Shown: piece by piece, positions 57,438 through 64,000 of the stretch
Numbering within the stretch: position 1 is the first letter of the stretch
Layout of the letters: the number at the start of each line of letters is the position of its first letter
Assembly (NCBI RefSeq): GCF_026341125.1
Contig: NZ_JAPEOR010000002.1
Location: 2,182,501 to 2,246,500 of the forward strand
Source of the DNA: Streptomyces sp. NBC_01142
Lineage (GTDB): Bacteria > Actinomycetota > Actinomycetes > Streptomycetales > Streptomycetaceae
DNA length: 64,000 nt
Direction of reading: 5' to 3'
The notes under the pieces: generated by a model
Told to the model about the DNA's origin: nothing
The model's database searches: none
What the model saw: only the letters and a program-made list of their open reading frames with translations
Program-made: the position numbers and the translations under genes

Positions 57438-58706
57438 CTAGCGGACCGTCGGCCCGAGGTCTTCCTTACGGCTGCGCGCCACCCGGCTGAGGAAGAGCGC
57501 GAAGACCGGCGGCTGCTGCTGGAGCAGTTCCAGTCGGCCGCCGTCCGCCTCCGCCAGATCGCGGGCCACGGCCAGCCCGATGCCGGTGGAGTTGCGGCCG
57601 CTGATGGTCCGCTCGAAGATCCGCGCACCGAGGTCGGCCGGTACGCCCGGGCCCTCGTCCGTCACCTCGATGACCGCCTGGTTGCCGGTGACGCGGGTGC
57701 GTACGGCGACGGTGCCGCCGCCGTGCATCAGGGAGTTCTCGATCAGGGCCGCGAGCACCTGGGCGACCGCGCCCGGGGTGCCGACGGCCCGCATGCCCTG
57801 CCGGCCCGAGCAGACGATCGCCCGGCCCGTGCTGCGGTAGACAGGCTTCCACTCCTCCAGCTGCTGCTTGACGACCTCGTCCAGATCGAAGGCGACGGCC
57901 GAGCCGATGCGGGGATCGCGGGAGTTGGTGAGCAGCCGCTGCACCACGTCGGTGAGCCGCTCCACCTGGGTGAGCGCGATGCTCGCCTCCTCCTTCACCG
58001 TCGCGAGGTCATCGGTGACCGTGATCTCCTCCAGCCGCATGGAGAGCGCGGTCAGCGGCGTACGGAGCTGGTGCGAGGCGTCCGCGGCGAGCCGGCGCTC
58101 GGCGGTGAGCATCCGCGCGATCCGCTCGGCGCTGGCGTCGAGAACGTCCGCGACCCGGTCGAGCTCGGGCACGCCGTACCGCTTGTGCCGGGGGCGCGGG
58201 TCGCCCGAGCCGAGGCGTTCGGCGGTCTCGGCGAGGTCGGTGAGGGGCGAGGCGAGGCGGTTGGCCTGGCGTACGGCGAGCAGGACGGCCGCGATGACCG
58301 CGAGCAGGGCGACGCCGCCGATGATCAGCAGGGTGCGGCCGACCTCGCGGGTGACGGAGGAGCGGGACTCCTCGACGGTGACGGTCTCGTCGCGCTCGCC
58401 CTTCGCAACGCCGCGGATGACGCTGCCGGAGGGGCGTTCGCCGATCTCGATGGGCGGGCGGCCGGGGATCTCGATCAGGGCGTACCGCTTGGCGCCGCTC
58501 TGCTCGGAGAGGATGTCGGGGTTGACCGGTTCCCCGCCGATGAGCCGGCTGTCGACGATGCTGACGAGGCGGAGGGCCTCGGAGTCCACGCTTTCCTGGG
58601 CGCTGCTGCTGATCGTGCGGGTCTCGACGATGACGAGGGAGACGCCGAAGACGGCGATGACGACGAGCACGACGGCGAGCGTGGAGTTGATCAGTCGGCG
58701 ACGCAA
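57438..58706 (-). CDS. Two-component sensor histidine kinase
   Basis: 422 aa. Two spans (INSTLAVVLVVIAVFGVSLV and V-G-R-T-L-L-I-I-G-G-V-A-L-L-A-V-I) bracket a ~115-aa extracellular sensor region, then HAMP, HisKA with D-A-S-H-Q-L-R-T-P-L-T-A-L (phospho-His), and HATPase with N box E-N-S-L-M-H, G1 D-E-G-P-G-V-P and G2 G-I-G-L-A-V-A. The TTG at 58706 is chosen: GGAGGG lies 4-5 nt upstream and the reading further upstream is repeat-derived Arg/Pro nonsense. Its partner regulator is the gene at 59671, 964 bp upstream, an unusually long gap. Confidence 0.92.
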   Translation of the reverse strand: MRRRLINSTLAVVLVVIAVFGVSLVIVETRTISSSAQESVDSEALRLVSIVDSRLIGGEPVNPDILSEQSGAKRYALIEIPGRPPIEIGERPSGSVIRGVAKGERDETVTVEESRSSVTREVGRTLLIIGGVALLAVIAAVLLAVRQANRLASPLTDLAETAERLGSGDPRPRHKRYGVPELDRVADVLDASAERIARMLTAERRLAADASHQLRTPLTALSMRLEEITVTDDLATVKEEASIALTQVERLTDVVQRLLTNSRDPRIGSAVAFDLDEVVKQQLEEWKPVYRSTGRAIVCSGRQGMRAVGTPGAVAQVLAALIENSLMHGGGTVAVRTRVTGNQAVIEVTDEGPGVPADLGARIFERTISGRNSTGIGLAVARDLAEADGGRLELLQQQPPVFALFLSRVARSRKEDLGPTVR

Positions 58707-58784
58707 GGTGCCCTCCGGGCGGGACGCGGTGTACGGGATGGCCCACCCGTGAGCGTATGCGCCTCGGAGGGGGGCGCGGGCGCG

Positions 58785-59375
58785 GGTGGCTCGGGCCTGT
58801 GGCGCGGGGGGCCTGTCCGGTGCGGGTGCGGGTGGCCGTGGCACCTCCGGTGCGGGGTCCTGTTTGGCGCGGGTGGCTCGGGCCTGTGGTGCGGGGGGCC
58901 TGCGGGTGCGGGTGCGGGTGGCTCGGGCCTGTGGTGCGGGGTCCTGTTTGGTGCGGGCGGGTGTGGCTCGGGCCCGTGGTGCGGGGTCCTGCCTGGTGCG
59001 GGCGCGGGTGGCTCGGGCCCGTGGTGCGGGGTCCTGTCCGGTGCGGGTTCCGGGGCCCCTCCGGGCTCGACTCCTCGGGGTCAGCGGCATACAGGGCCCC
59101 GATTTCGCGGGCCCGGTCCTGCCGCCAATCCCCTGCGGGGACGACCCTGCACGGCCCCTCCCCAGCGCAACGCCACACAGGGGCAGGCCGCCGGTGGGGT
59201 GCGGGCGCGGGTGGCTCGGGCCCGTGGCGCGGGGTCCTGTCCGGTGCGGGTTCCGGGGCCCCTCCGGGCTCGACTCCTCGGGCTCGGCGGCATACAGGGC
59301 CCCGTTCTCGTGGGCCGGGTCCTGCCGCCAATCCCCTGCGGGGACGACCCTGCACGGCCCCTCCCCAGCGCAACG
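58785..59375. repeat. Repeat array between response regulator and kinase genes
   Basis: Within the 964-bp spacer (58707-59670), a motif of about 45-57 bp (cgggtggctcgggcccgtggtgcggggtcctg) recurs about seven times from 58785 to 59040. A larger direct repeat of ~178 bp spans 58995-59172 and 59198-59375 (203-bp offset), nearly identical. From 59376 to 59660 the spacer holds further GC-rich words (gggggcgtcag twice) and no gene. The long Arg/Pro frames on both strands follow from the repeats and are not taken as genes. Confidence 0.85.
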
Positions 59376-59670
59376 TGAAATGGGTGTGGGCCAGCCCGTG
59401 GGGTGCGGGCATCGGAGGTCCTCGCCGAGCCGGATCCGGCGGCGCGAAGCCGCAGCGTGGTGGGGGTGCGGGGGCGTCAGCCCTCACGCAGCCCCTCGGG
59501 GGCTGGGGGCACCGCCCCCAGTTCGGGAAGGGGACAACCCCGCGCGCGCCTGGGCGGTGCGAAGTTGGCGCACGGCACCGGTGGTCGGCCCGTTCCTCGG
59601 GCTTCCCGGCGGAGCCGGCGGCGCGGGGTGTGGGGGCGTCAGTCCCCGCGGGCCTCAAGGGCCCCCCGGG

Positions 59671-60348
59671 TCAGCTCTTCTCGAAGCGGAAGCCCACACC
59701 CCGCACCGTCGCGATGTACCGCGGATTCGCCGCATCGTCGCCCAGTTTCTTGCGGAGCCAAGAGATGTGCATGTCCAGTGTCTTGGTGGACGACCACCAC
59801 GTCGTGTCCCAGACCTCCCGCATCAACTGGTCGCGGGTGACGACCCGGCCCGCGTCCCGGACCAGGACCCGCAGCAGGTCGAACTCCTTCGCCGTGAGCT
59901 GGAGCTCCTCGTCGCCCATCCAGGCGCGGTGCGACTCGACATCGATCCGTACGCCGTGGGTCGACGGCGCCGGGACCGGCTCGGTGGCGCCGCGCCGGAG
60001 CAGGGCCCGTACCCGGGCGAGCAGTTCGGCGAGGCGGAACGGCTTGGTGACGTAGTCGTCGGCGCCGGCGTCCAGGCCGACCACCGTGTCCACCTCGTCG
60101 GCGCGCGCGGTCAGCACCAGGATGGGGATCGTGTGGCCTTCGGCACGCAGTCGCCGGGCGACCTCCAGGCCGTCCATTCCGGGCAGCCCCAGGTCGAGCA
60201 CCACCAGGTCGACTCCCCCGGCCAGTCCGGCTTCGAGCGCGCTCGGGCCGTCCTCGCGCACCTCGACCTCGTAACCCTCCCGACGCAGGGCGCGGGCCAG
60301 CGGCTCCGAGATGGAAGCGTCGTCCTCGGCGAGCAGTACACGCGTCAT
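59671..60348 (-). CDS. OmpR/PhoB-family response regulator
   Basis: 225 aa. Receiver domain with acidic pair E8-D9-D10, phospho-acceptor Asp52 in V-V-L-D-L-G-L-P-G-M-D-G, Thr in V-L-T-A-R, and Lys in D-Y-V-T-K-P-F; then a winged-helix DNA-binding domain (L-T-A-K-E-F-D-L-L, R-V-V-T-R-D-Q-L-M-R-E-V-W, and R-G-V-G-F-R-F). The ATG at 60348 has no ribosome site; TACCAT ends about 7 nt before it, so translation may be leaderless. Regulates unknown genes together with the kinase at 57438. Confidence 0.95.
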   Translation of the reverse strand: MTRVLLAEDDASISEPLARALRREGYEVEVREDGPSALEAGLAGGVDLVVLDLGLPGMDGLEVARRLRAEGHTIPILVLTARADEVDTVVGLDAGADDYVTKPFRLAELLARVRALLRRGATEPVPAPSTHGVRIDVESHRAWMGDEELQLTAKEFDLLRVLVRDAGRVVTRDQLMREVWDTTWWSSTKTLDMHISWLRKKLGDDAANPRYIATVRGVGFRFEKS

Positions 60349-60511
60349 GGGGTGATGGTAGTCCGCATGACGTACCCGTCGGTGCGTGATCGACAAGCCC
60401 TGCGAATTTGGGATGCGATCCTGGTTACGACCTTCGATTCAGGGCAGACGGTTCCCCGTACACCTGTGATCCATCTCTCAAGTCCTTCCATATCCCACTG
60501 TGTCGTGTCGT

Positions 60512-60538
60512 ATGGTGGCGAGACGCCTGTTGCGGTAA
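60512..60538 (+). CDS. Possible 8-aa leader peptide upstream of the peptide transporter
   Basis: ATG GTG GCG AGA CGC CTG TTG CGG TAA encodes M-V-A-R-R-L-L-R. It ends 5 bp before a hairpin-plus-T-run. Its Arg/Leu content and position would suit ribosome-mediated attenuation of the transporter gene 275 bp further on. No promoter is proven. The rest of the 464-bp gap (60349-60812) has no gene. Confidence 0.3.
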   Translation: MVARRLLR

Positions 60539-60543
60539 ACGGG

Positions 60544-60580
60544 GACCTTTGGCTCGCTGAACCAGCCAAGGGTCTCTTTT
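60544..60580 (+). terminator. Intrinsic terminator or attenuator upstream of the peptide transporter
   Basis: Stem of 11 bp (60544-60554 with 60564-60574, one G-U pair), 9-nt loop, then TCTTTT, a rare T-run in this genome. It points in the + direction, though the only gene ending near it reads the other way, so it ends a short transcript of unknown start. Confidence 0.55.
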
Positions 60581-60812
60581 CTGCGTGAGGTTGGCCTGCC
60601 GGCCTCGAAGACAGTGAACGACCTCTGGGCCGGACCCCGAGCGCGATGTCGCGCGCGGGGCGTGGATCCCGGTGCGGTCCGTCCCTCGCTCCAACACCCG
60701 CGGAGCGAGCCCTTGGGCGTGGGTCGGGGCGGACCCCTGCCGGTGCCGGCTACCCCCCACCGGGCGCGTACCGCTCACGAAGCACCGCGTCCCGAGCAAG
60801 CAAGGATCGACC

Positions 60813-62318
60813 ATGGCGTCCAGCCTGACGAAGGACACCTCCGGAGCACCCTCCGGCGAGAAGACCTTCTTCGGCCACCCCCGCGGTATGGCCACCCTCT
60901 TCATGACGGAGATGTGGGAGCGCTTTTCCTGGTACGGGATGCGCGGCATTCTCACGCTTTACCTGGTGGCCGCCGTCCTCGACGGTCCCCTCGAGGGCCG
61001 CGAGGCACTCGCCGCCTCGATCTACGGCGTCTACAACGCTGTGGTCTACATGGCCGCCATGCCCGGCGGCTGGGTCGCGGACCGCCTCTGGGGCGCGCGC
61101 AAGGCCGTTCTCGTCGGCGGCATCGTCATCGCGCTGGGGCACTTCACCCTCGCGATCCCGTCCGACATCGCCTTCTTCTGCGGTCTCGCGCTGATCGCGG
61201 TCGGCACCGGTCTACTGAAGCCGAACATCTCCGCGATGGTCGGCGGCCTCTACGAGGGCCAGTCCAGCGCTCGCCGCGACGCCGGCTTCACGCTCTTCTA
61301 CATGGCGATCAACATCGGCGGTATGGCCGCCCCGCTGGTCGTCGGCTACCTCGGTGAGAACGTCAACTGGCACCTCGGCTTCGCCGTCGCCGGTGTCGGC
61401 ATGGCTCTTGCCGTCGTCCAGTACGTGCTGGGCGGCCGTCACCTCGGTGACATCGGCAAGGAGCCGGCCAAGCCGGCTTCGCCGGAGGAGCGGCGGACGG
61501 TCCTGCGCAAGGTTGCGCTGTGGGCCGGCATCGCTGCCGCCGCGCTGGCGACCGACCTCGTCGTGGGCACGTACGACATAGAGCACATCGTCAACGTCCT
61601 TGCCGTCCTCGGCATCGTCGTCCCGATCGTGTACTTCGTCACGATCTTCCGGAACCCGGCGCTCACGAGCGAGGACCGCCCGAAGATCAAGGCGTACGTA
61701 TGGTTCTTCGTGACCGCCGTGCTGTTCTGGATGATCTACGACCAGTCCGGCTCGCTGCTGACGATCTTCGCCGACAACAAGACGGACCGCATGATCGGCG
61801 GCTGGGAGTTCCCGGCCTCCTGGTACCAGTCGGTCAACCCGATGATGGTCATCATCCTGGCCCCCCTCTTCGCCGCCCTGTGGGTCAAACTGGCCACGCG
61901 CAACCGCGAGCCCAGCACTCCGATGAAGTTCGCCCTGGCGATGCTCCTCATCGGCGGCTCCTTCGGCATCATGGGCCTGGCGGGCGCCGCCGCGGCGAAC
62001 AGCGAGACCGGCAAGGTCACCATCTTCTGGCTGCTGAGCGTCTACCTGGTCCAGACCCTCGGTGAGATGTGCCTGTCGCCGGTCGGCCTGTCCCTGTCGA
62101 CCAAGCTGGCCCCGAAGCTGTTCGTCGGCCAGATCATGGGTCTGTGGTTCCTCGCCACCTCGACGGGCAACGCCCTGAACGGCTGGACCACCAAGCTCAA
62201 CGCCCCGCTGGGCGACGCCGTCTACTACACCTTGTGGGCGATCATCGCTGTCGCAGCGGGCCTCGCCTTCATGACGGCGGGCAAGAAGATCCGCGCGCTC
62301 ATGGGCGACGTGAAGTAA
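60813..62318 (+). CDS. POT/PTR-family proton-coupled peptide transporter
   Basis: 501 aa with about 12-14 membrane spans. The proton-coupling motif E-x-x-E-R is T-E-M-W-E-R-F-S-W-Y-G-M (about 33-37), and the PTR2 signature F-T-L-F-Y-M-A-I-N-I-G appears near 165. It imports di- and tripeptides with protons. AAGGA lies 7 nt before the ATG at 60813. Ends at a very strong terminator. In Streptomyces such transporters feed on peptides from secreted proteases. Confidence 0.95.
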   Translation: MASSLTKDTSGAPSGEKTFFGHPRGMATLFMTEMWERFSWYGMRGILTLYLVAAVLDGPLEGREALAASIYGVYNAVVYMAAMPGGWVADRLWGARKAVLVGGIVIALGHFTLAIPSDIAFFCGLALIAVGTGLLKPNISAMVGGLYEGQSSARRDAGFTLFYMAINIGGMAAPLVVGYLGENVNWHLGFAVAGVGMALAVVQYVLGGRHLGDIGKEPAKPASPEERRTVLRKVALWAGIAAAALATDLVVGTYDIEHIVNVLAVLGIVVPIVYFVTIFRNPALTSEDRPKIKAYVWFFVTAVLFWMIYDQSGSLLTIFADNKTDRMIGGWEFPASWYQSVNPMMVIILAPLFAALWVKLATRNREPSTPMKFALAMLLIGGSFGIMGLAGAAAANSETGKVTIFWLLSVYLVQTLGEMCLSPVGLSLSTKLAPKLFVGQIMGLWFLATSTGNALNGWTTKLNAPLGDAVYYTLWAIIAVAAGLAFMTAGKKIRALMGDVK

Positions 62319-62339
62319 CTCCCCCGCGCCAACGGGCGC

Positions 62340-62389
62340 CATGGCAGAGGGCCGGCACGAAGAGTTCTTCGTGCCGGCCCTCTGCCATG
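62340..62389. terminator. Very strong hairpin terminator
   Basis: 24-bp perfect inverted repeat (62340-62363 with 62366-62389), nearly no loop, between the convergent transporter (+) and LAXTG protein (-) genes. It serves both. Confidence 0.92.
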
Positions 62390-62412
62390 CACCGGACCGT
62401 TGCCCGGCAAGG

Positions 62413-63792
62413 TCAGCGTGTGCCGCGCAAACGCCGCCACGGGGTGAACGTGAACACCGCGCCGCCCAGCAGGATCACCGTGCCGGCGACGAGGGCGAGG
62501 GCGCGCAGGGCACCGTTGTCCTCGGCTCCGGTCTGGGCGAGGCCGCCACTCGTGCTCGTACCGCCGCTGCTCGTACCGCCGCCTGCGGCGCCGCCGTTCG
62601 CGGTGCCGCCGGACGCGCCGCCCGGCTGGGCCGAGGTGTCGAGCTCGAGGGAGGCCTCCGCCGTGCCCTTGACCGTGCACGGAATATGGATCTTCTGGCC
62701 GCCCAGGGTGACGTCGATCGCCAGGGTGCCCGGGCTGAGTGTGGACTTGCCGCTGGCGCCCGGCTTGTACGTACCGGTCATGTCAGCCAGGTCCACCGGC
62801 TTTCCTGCCTCCAGCGGATCCTTGTTGGCGGGGCCTGTGACGGGAACGGTGCCCTTGTCGACGCCACCGAGAAGGACCGCCATCGACGGCTTGAGGGCGC
62901 CCGCGGGGAGTGCGGCCGGGCTGTTCATGACGCCCTTGGCCGTCTTGACGACGAGGTCGTAACTGCCGCCGTTCTTCTTGGCGTTGATCGTCACCTTGGA
63001 GTTGATGCTCGCCGGTCCGGGCGACGTGCAGGCGAACGTGACGCTGACCTCCTTGCCGGGGAAGTCGGTTTGGCCGCCGCCGCCCCCGCCGGAGGTGGTG
63101 CCGCCACCGGTGGTCGTACCTCCGGAGGCTGTGCCCCCGGAGGTCGTGCCGCCGCTCGTGGTGCCACCCGAGGTGGTCGTGCCTCCGGAGGTCGTACCGC
63201 CGCTCGTCGTACCGCCGCTCGTCGTGCCTCCGGACGTGGTCCCTCCGCCGTCCGACACCTTGATCGTCGCCGCGGCCCTGACCGTCTCCTTCGGCGCGCA
63301 CTTGGTGTCGGTGGACATCGGCTTGGAGACATTGATGTTGTACGCGTCGGGCGTCAGCGTGACCTCACCCGCCTTGGTCAGCTTGATCTTGCCCTTCATG
63401 TCGGACAGCACCATCGGGCTGTTCTTGGGGATCGGCGGGTTCGTCCGCGTCCCCTCCATGGCGATGTCCGCAGTCTGTGCGCCGGCCGCCTTGAGCGTGC
63501 CGGCCGGCTTCACCGTGTCCTTCTCCAGGTCGAGGATGTCGGGATTCTTGGAAGCCGCCTCCACGAACTTCCACACCACCTCGACCTCGTCGCCGACCTT
63601 GGCCTCGGCGGGTGCGGTGATCTGCACCTTGGTGGTGCCCTGTACGGGTGGCAGGCCCGAGATGGGTGGCGGTATGCACTCCGTCCTGTACGACACCTCG
63701 GCTGCCTGGGCGGGGCTTGCGGTCAGCAGGATCCCCGCACCGCCGAGCATCAGCGCGACGCCGGCCGCGCTCATCCTCCGTTGCGTACTCAC
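62413..63792 (-). CDS. Sortase-anchored surface protein (LAXTG motif)
   Basis: 459 aa. Signal peptide with cut near A-Q-A-A-E (residue ~31); two similar beta-rich domains (about 35-195 and 245-385); a Gly-Gly-Thr-Thr-Ser spacer between them (about 200-240); and a C-terminal sorting signal L-A-Q-T-G, a hydrophobic span (LALVAGTVILLGGAVFTF) and a basic tail R-R-L-R-G-T-R. L-A-x-T-G is the form used by class E sortases in Streptomyces. Two cysteines in each domain may form disulfides. Its GTG overlaps the TGA of the upstream gene (GTGA). Confidence 0.93.
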   Translation of the reverse strand: MSTQRRMSAAGVALMLGGAGILLTASPAQAAEVSYRTECIPPPISGLPPVQGTTKVQITAPAEAKVGDEVEVVWKFVEAASKNPDILDLEKDTVKPAGTLKAAGAQTADIAMEGTRTNPPIPKNSPMVLSDMKGKIKLTKAGEVTLTPDAYNINVSKPMSTDTKCAPKETVRAAATIKVSDGGGTTSGGTTSGGTTSGGTTSGGTTTSGGTTSGGTTSGGTASGGTTTGGGTTSGGGGGGQTDFPGKEVSVTFACTSPGPASINSKVTINAKKNGGSYDLVVKTAKGVMNSPAALPAGALKPSMAVLLGGVDKGTVPVTGPANKDPLEAGKPVDLADMTGTYKPGASGKSTLSPGTLAIDVTLGGQKIHIPCTVKGTAEASLELDTSAQPGGASGGTANGGAAGGGTSSGGTSTSGGLAQTGAEDNGALRALALVAGTVILLGGAVFTFTPWRRLRGTR

Positions 63793-64000
63793 GAATGTCC
63801 CTTCGTCGTGGATCGGTTCTCTGACGGTGCGGAGTCAGCTGTGAACCACGGCAGAGCCGTGGTGTCCGTGGCGCTTTCCGGCGCCACGGACGGTTCGGTA
63901 CGTGGCCGGGAGCCGGGGCGGCGGAACGTGGGCAGCCGGACCGTGCGGTGGCGGCCGTTGCCGTGGGGGCCGGAGCGCGGGCGGGAGTGGGGGCGGACGC
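63789..64000 (-). CDS. Partial CDS, C-terminus of an unknown protein coupled to the LAXTG gene
   Basis: The last 69 codons of a gene that enters from the right edge. The TGA at 63789-63791 overlaps the GTG of the LAXTG gene. The frame reads R-T-V-R-L-P-T-F-R-R-P-G-S-R-P-R-T-E-P-S, then A-L-P-W-F-T-A-D-S-A-P-S-E-N-R-S and ends K-G-H-S. The composition is that of a cytosolic or extracellular tail. The coupling implies a shared operon, perhaps a membrane partner of the surface protein. No family assigned. Confidence 0.5.
   Translation of the reverse strand, partial: VRPHSRPRSGPHGNGRHRTVRLPTFRRPGSRPRTEPSVAPESATDTTALPWFTADSAPSENRSTTKGHS

Noticed and set aside
58707..59090. N-terminal extension of the histidine kinase to 550 aa
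   Set aside because: The extra residues are a 15-residue Arg/Pro repeat produced by the DNA array; a TTG with a strong ribosome site gives the normal kinase length.
58786..60588. 600-aa plus-strand ORF across the repeat array and regulator gene
   Set aside because: Antisense to a clear response regulator and built of repeat-encoded Gly/Arg; a GC-rich shadow frame.

Overview
The window is chromosomal DNA from a high-GC actinomycete, almost certainly a Streptomyces. Third codon positions are strongly G/C and GTG/TTG starts are frequent. The gene set is typical of the genus core: the sporulation regulator whiB, F420 genes fbiA/fbiB, a mannose-phosphate locus, a cluster of LytR-CpsA-Psr (LCP) proteins, DUF397/XRE modules and an LAXTG surface protein.

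Left part (1-24.7 kb): the edge of a SpoIIM-like gene and an RDD membrane protein; ahcY; an S26 signal-peptidase-like protein preceded by a possible leader-type peptide ORF; then a minus-strand block manB - Trm112 - SIS protein - manA - cation diffusion facilitator. A wrecked L-lactate permease gene follows, then DUF3499, a zincin-like protein, and a translationally coupled pair: a very large GT2 membrane glycosyltransferase and a DUF5719 protein. whiB comes next. Divergent from it lies a cysteine dioxygenase gene with an unusual leader: a near-consensus -35, a perfect palindrome in the spacer, and an apparently leaderless 28-codon ORF ending R-C-C-C-S-S-C. fbiA/fbiB, a DNA glycosylase and a mannose-1-phosphate guanylyltransferase-like gene follow. 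manA, manB and this last gene together could make GDP-mannose from fructose-6-phosphate.

Middle part (24.7-42.5 kb): a peptidoglycan-recognition amidase, a TIGR03089 protein, five LCP-family genes within 10 kb (with a GT2 glycosyltransferase and an acyl-CoA thioesterase between them), a DUF397/XRE(DUF5753) pair divergent from an ATPase-domain anti-sigma-like gene, a HTH/zinc-ribbon protein, a Uma2 protein, and a scar of broken genes (40.8-42.5 kb) around an intact dihydrofolate-reductase-like gene.

Accessory island (42.48-48.68 kb): about 6.2 kb bounded by a 46-nt direct repeat of the 3' end of the acyl-CoA dehydrogenase gene. The five differences between the copies are all synonymous. It carries a DUF6879/XRE regulator set, several small proteins, an IS3-like insertion sequence (46.02-47.55 kb), and a tyrosine integrase cut off at its N-terminus and lying next to the right repeat. 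I read it as a decayed integrative element that lost its centre when the IS inserted.

Right part (48.6-64 kb): acyl-CoA dehydrogenase, UDP-glucose/GDP-mannose dehydrogenase family protein, a tandem YCII protein, a serine hydrolase, a purK-purE-dipeptidase operon, GtrA, a two-component system whose kinase and regulator genes are separated by a 0.96-kb repeat-rich tract, a POT-family peptide transporter with a possible attenuator in front of it, and an LAXTG-anchored surface protein coupled to a partial upstream gene. I found no tRNA, rRNA, CRISPR array or replication origin.
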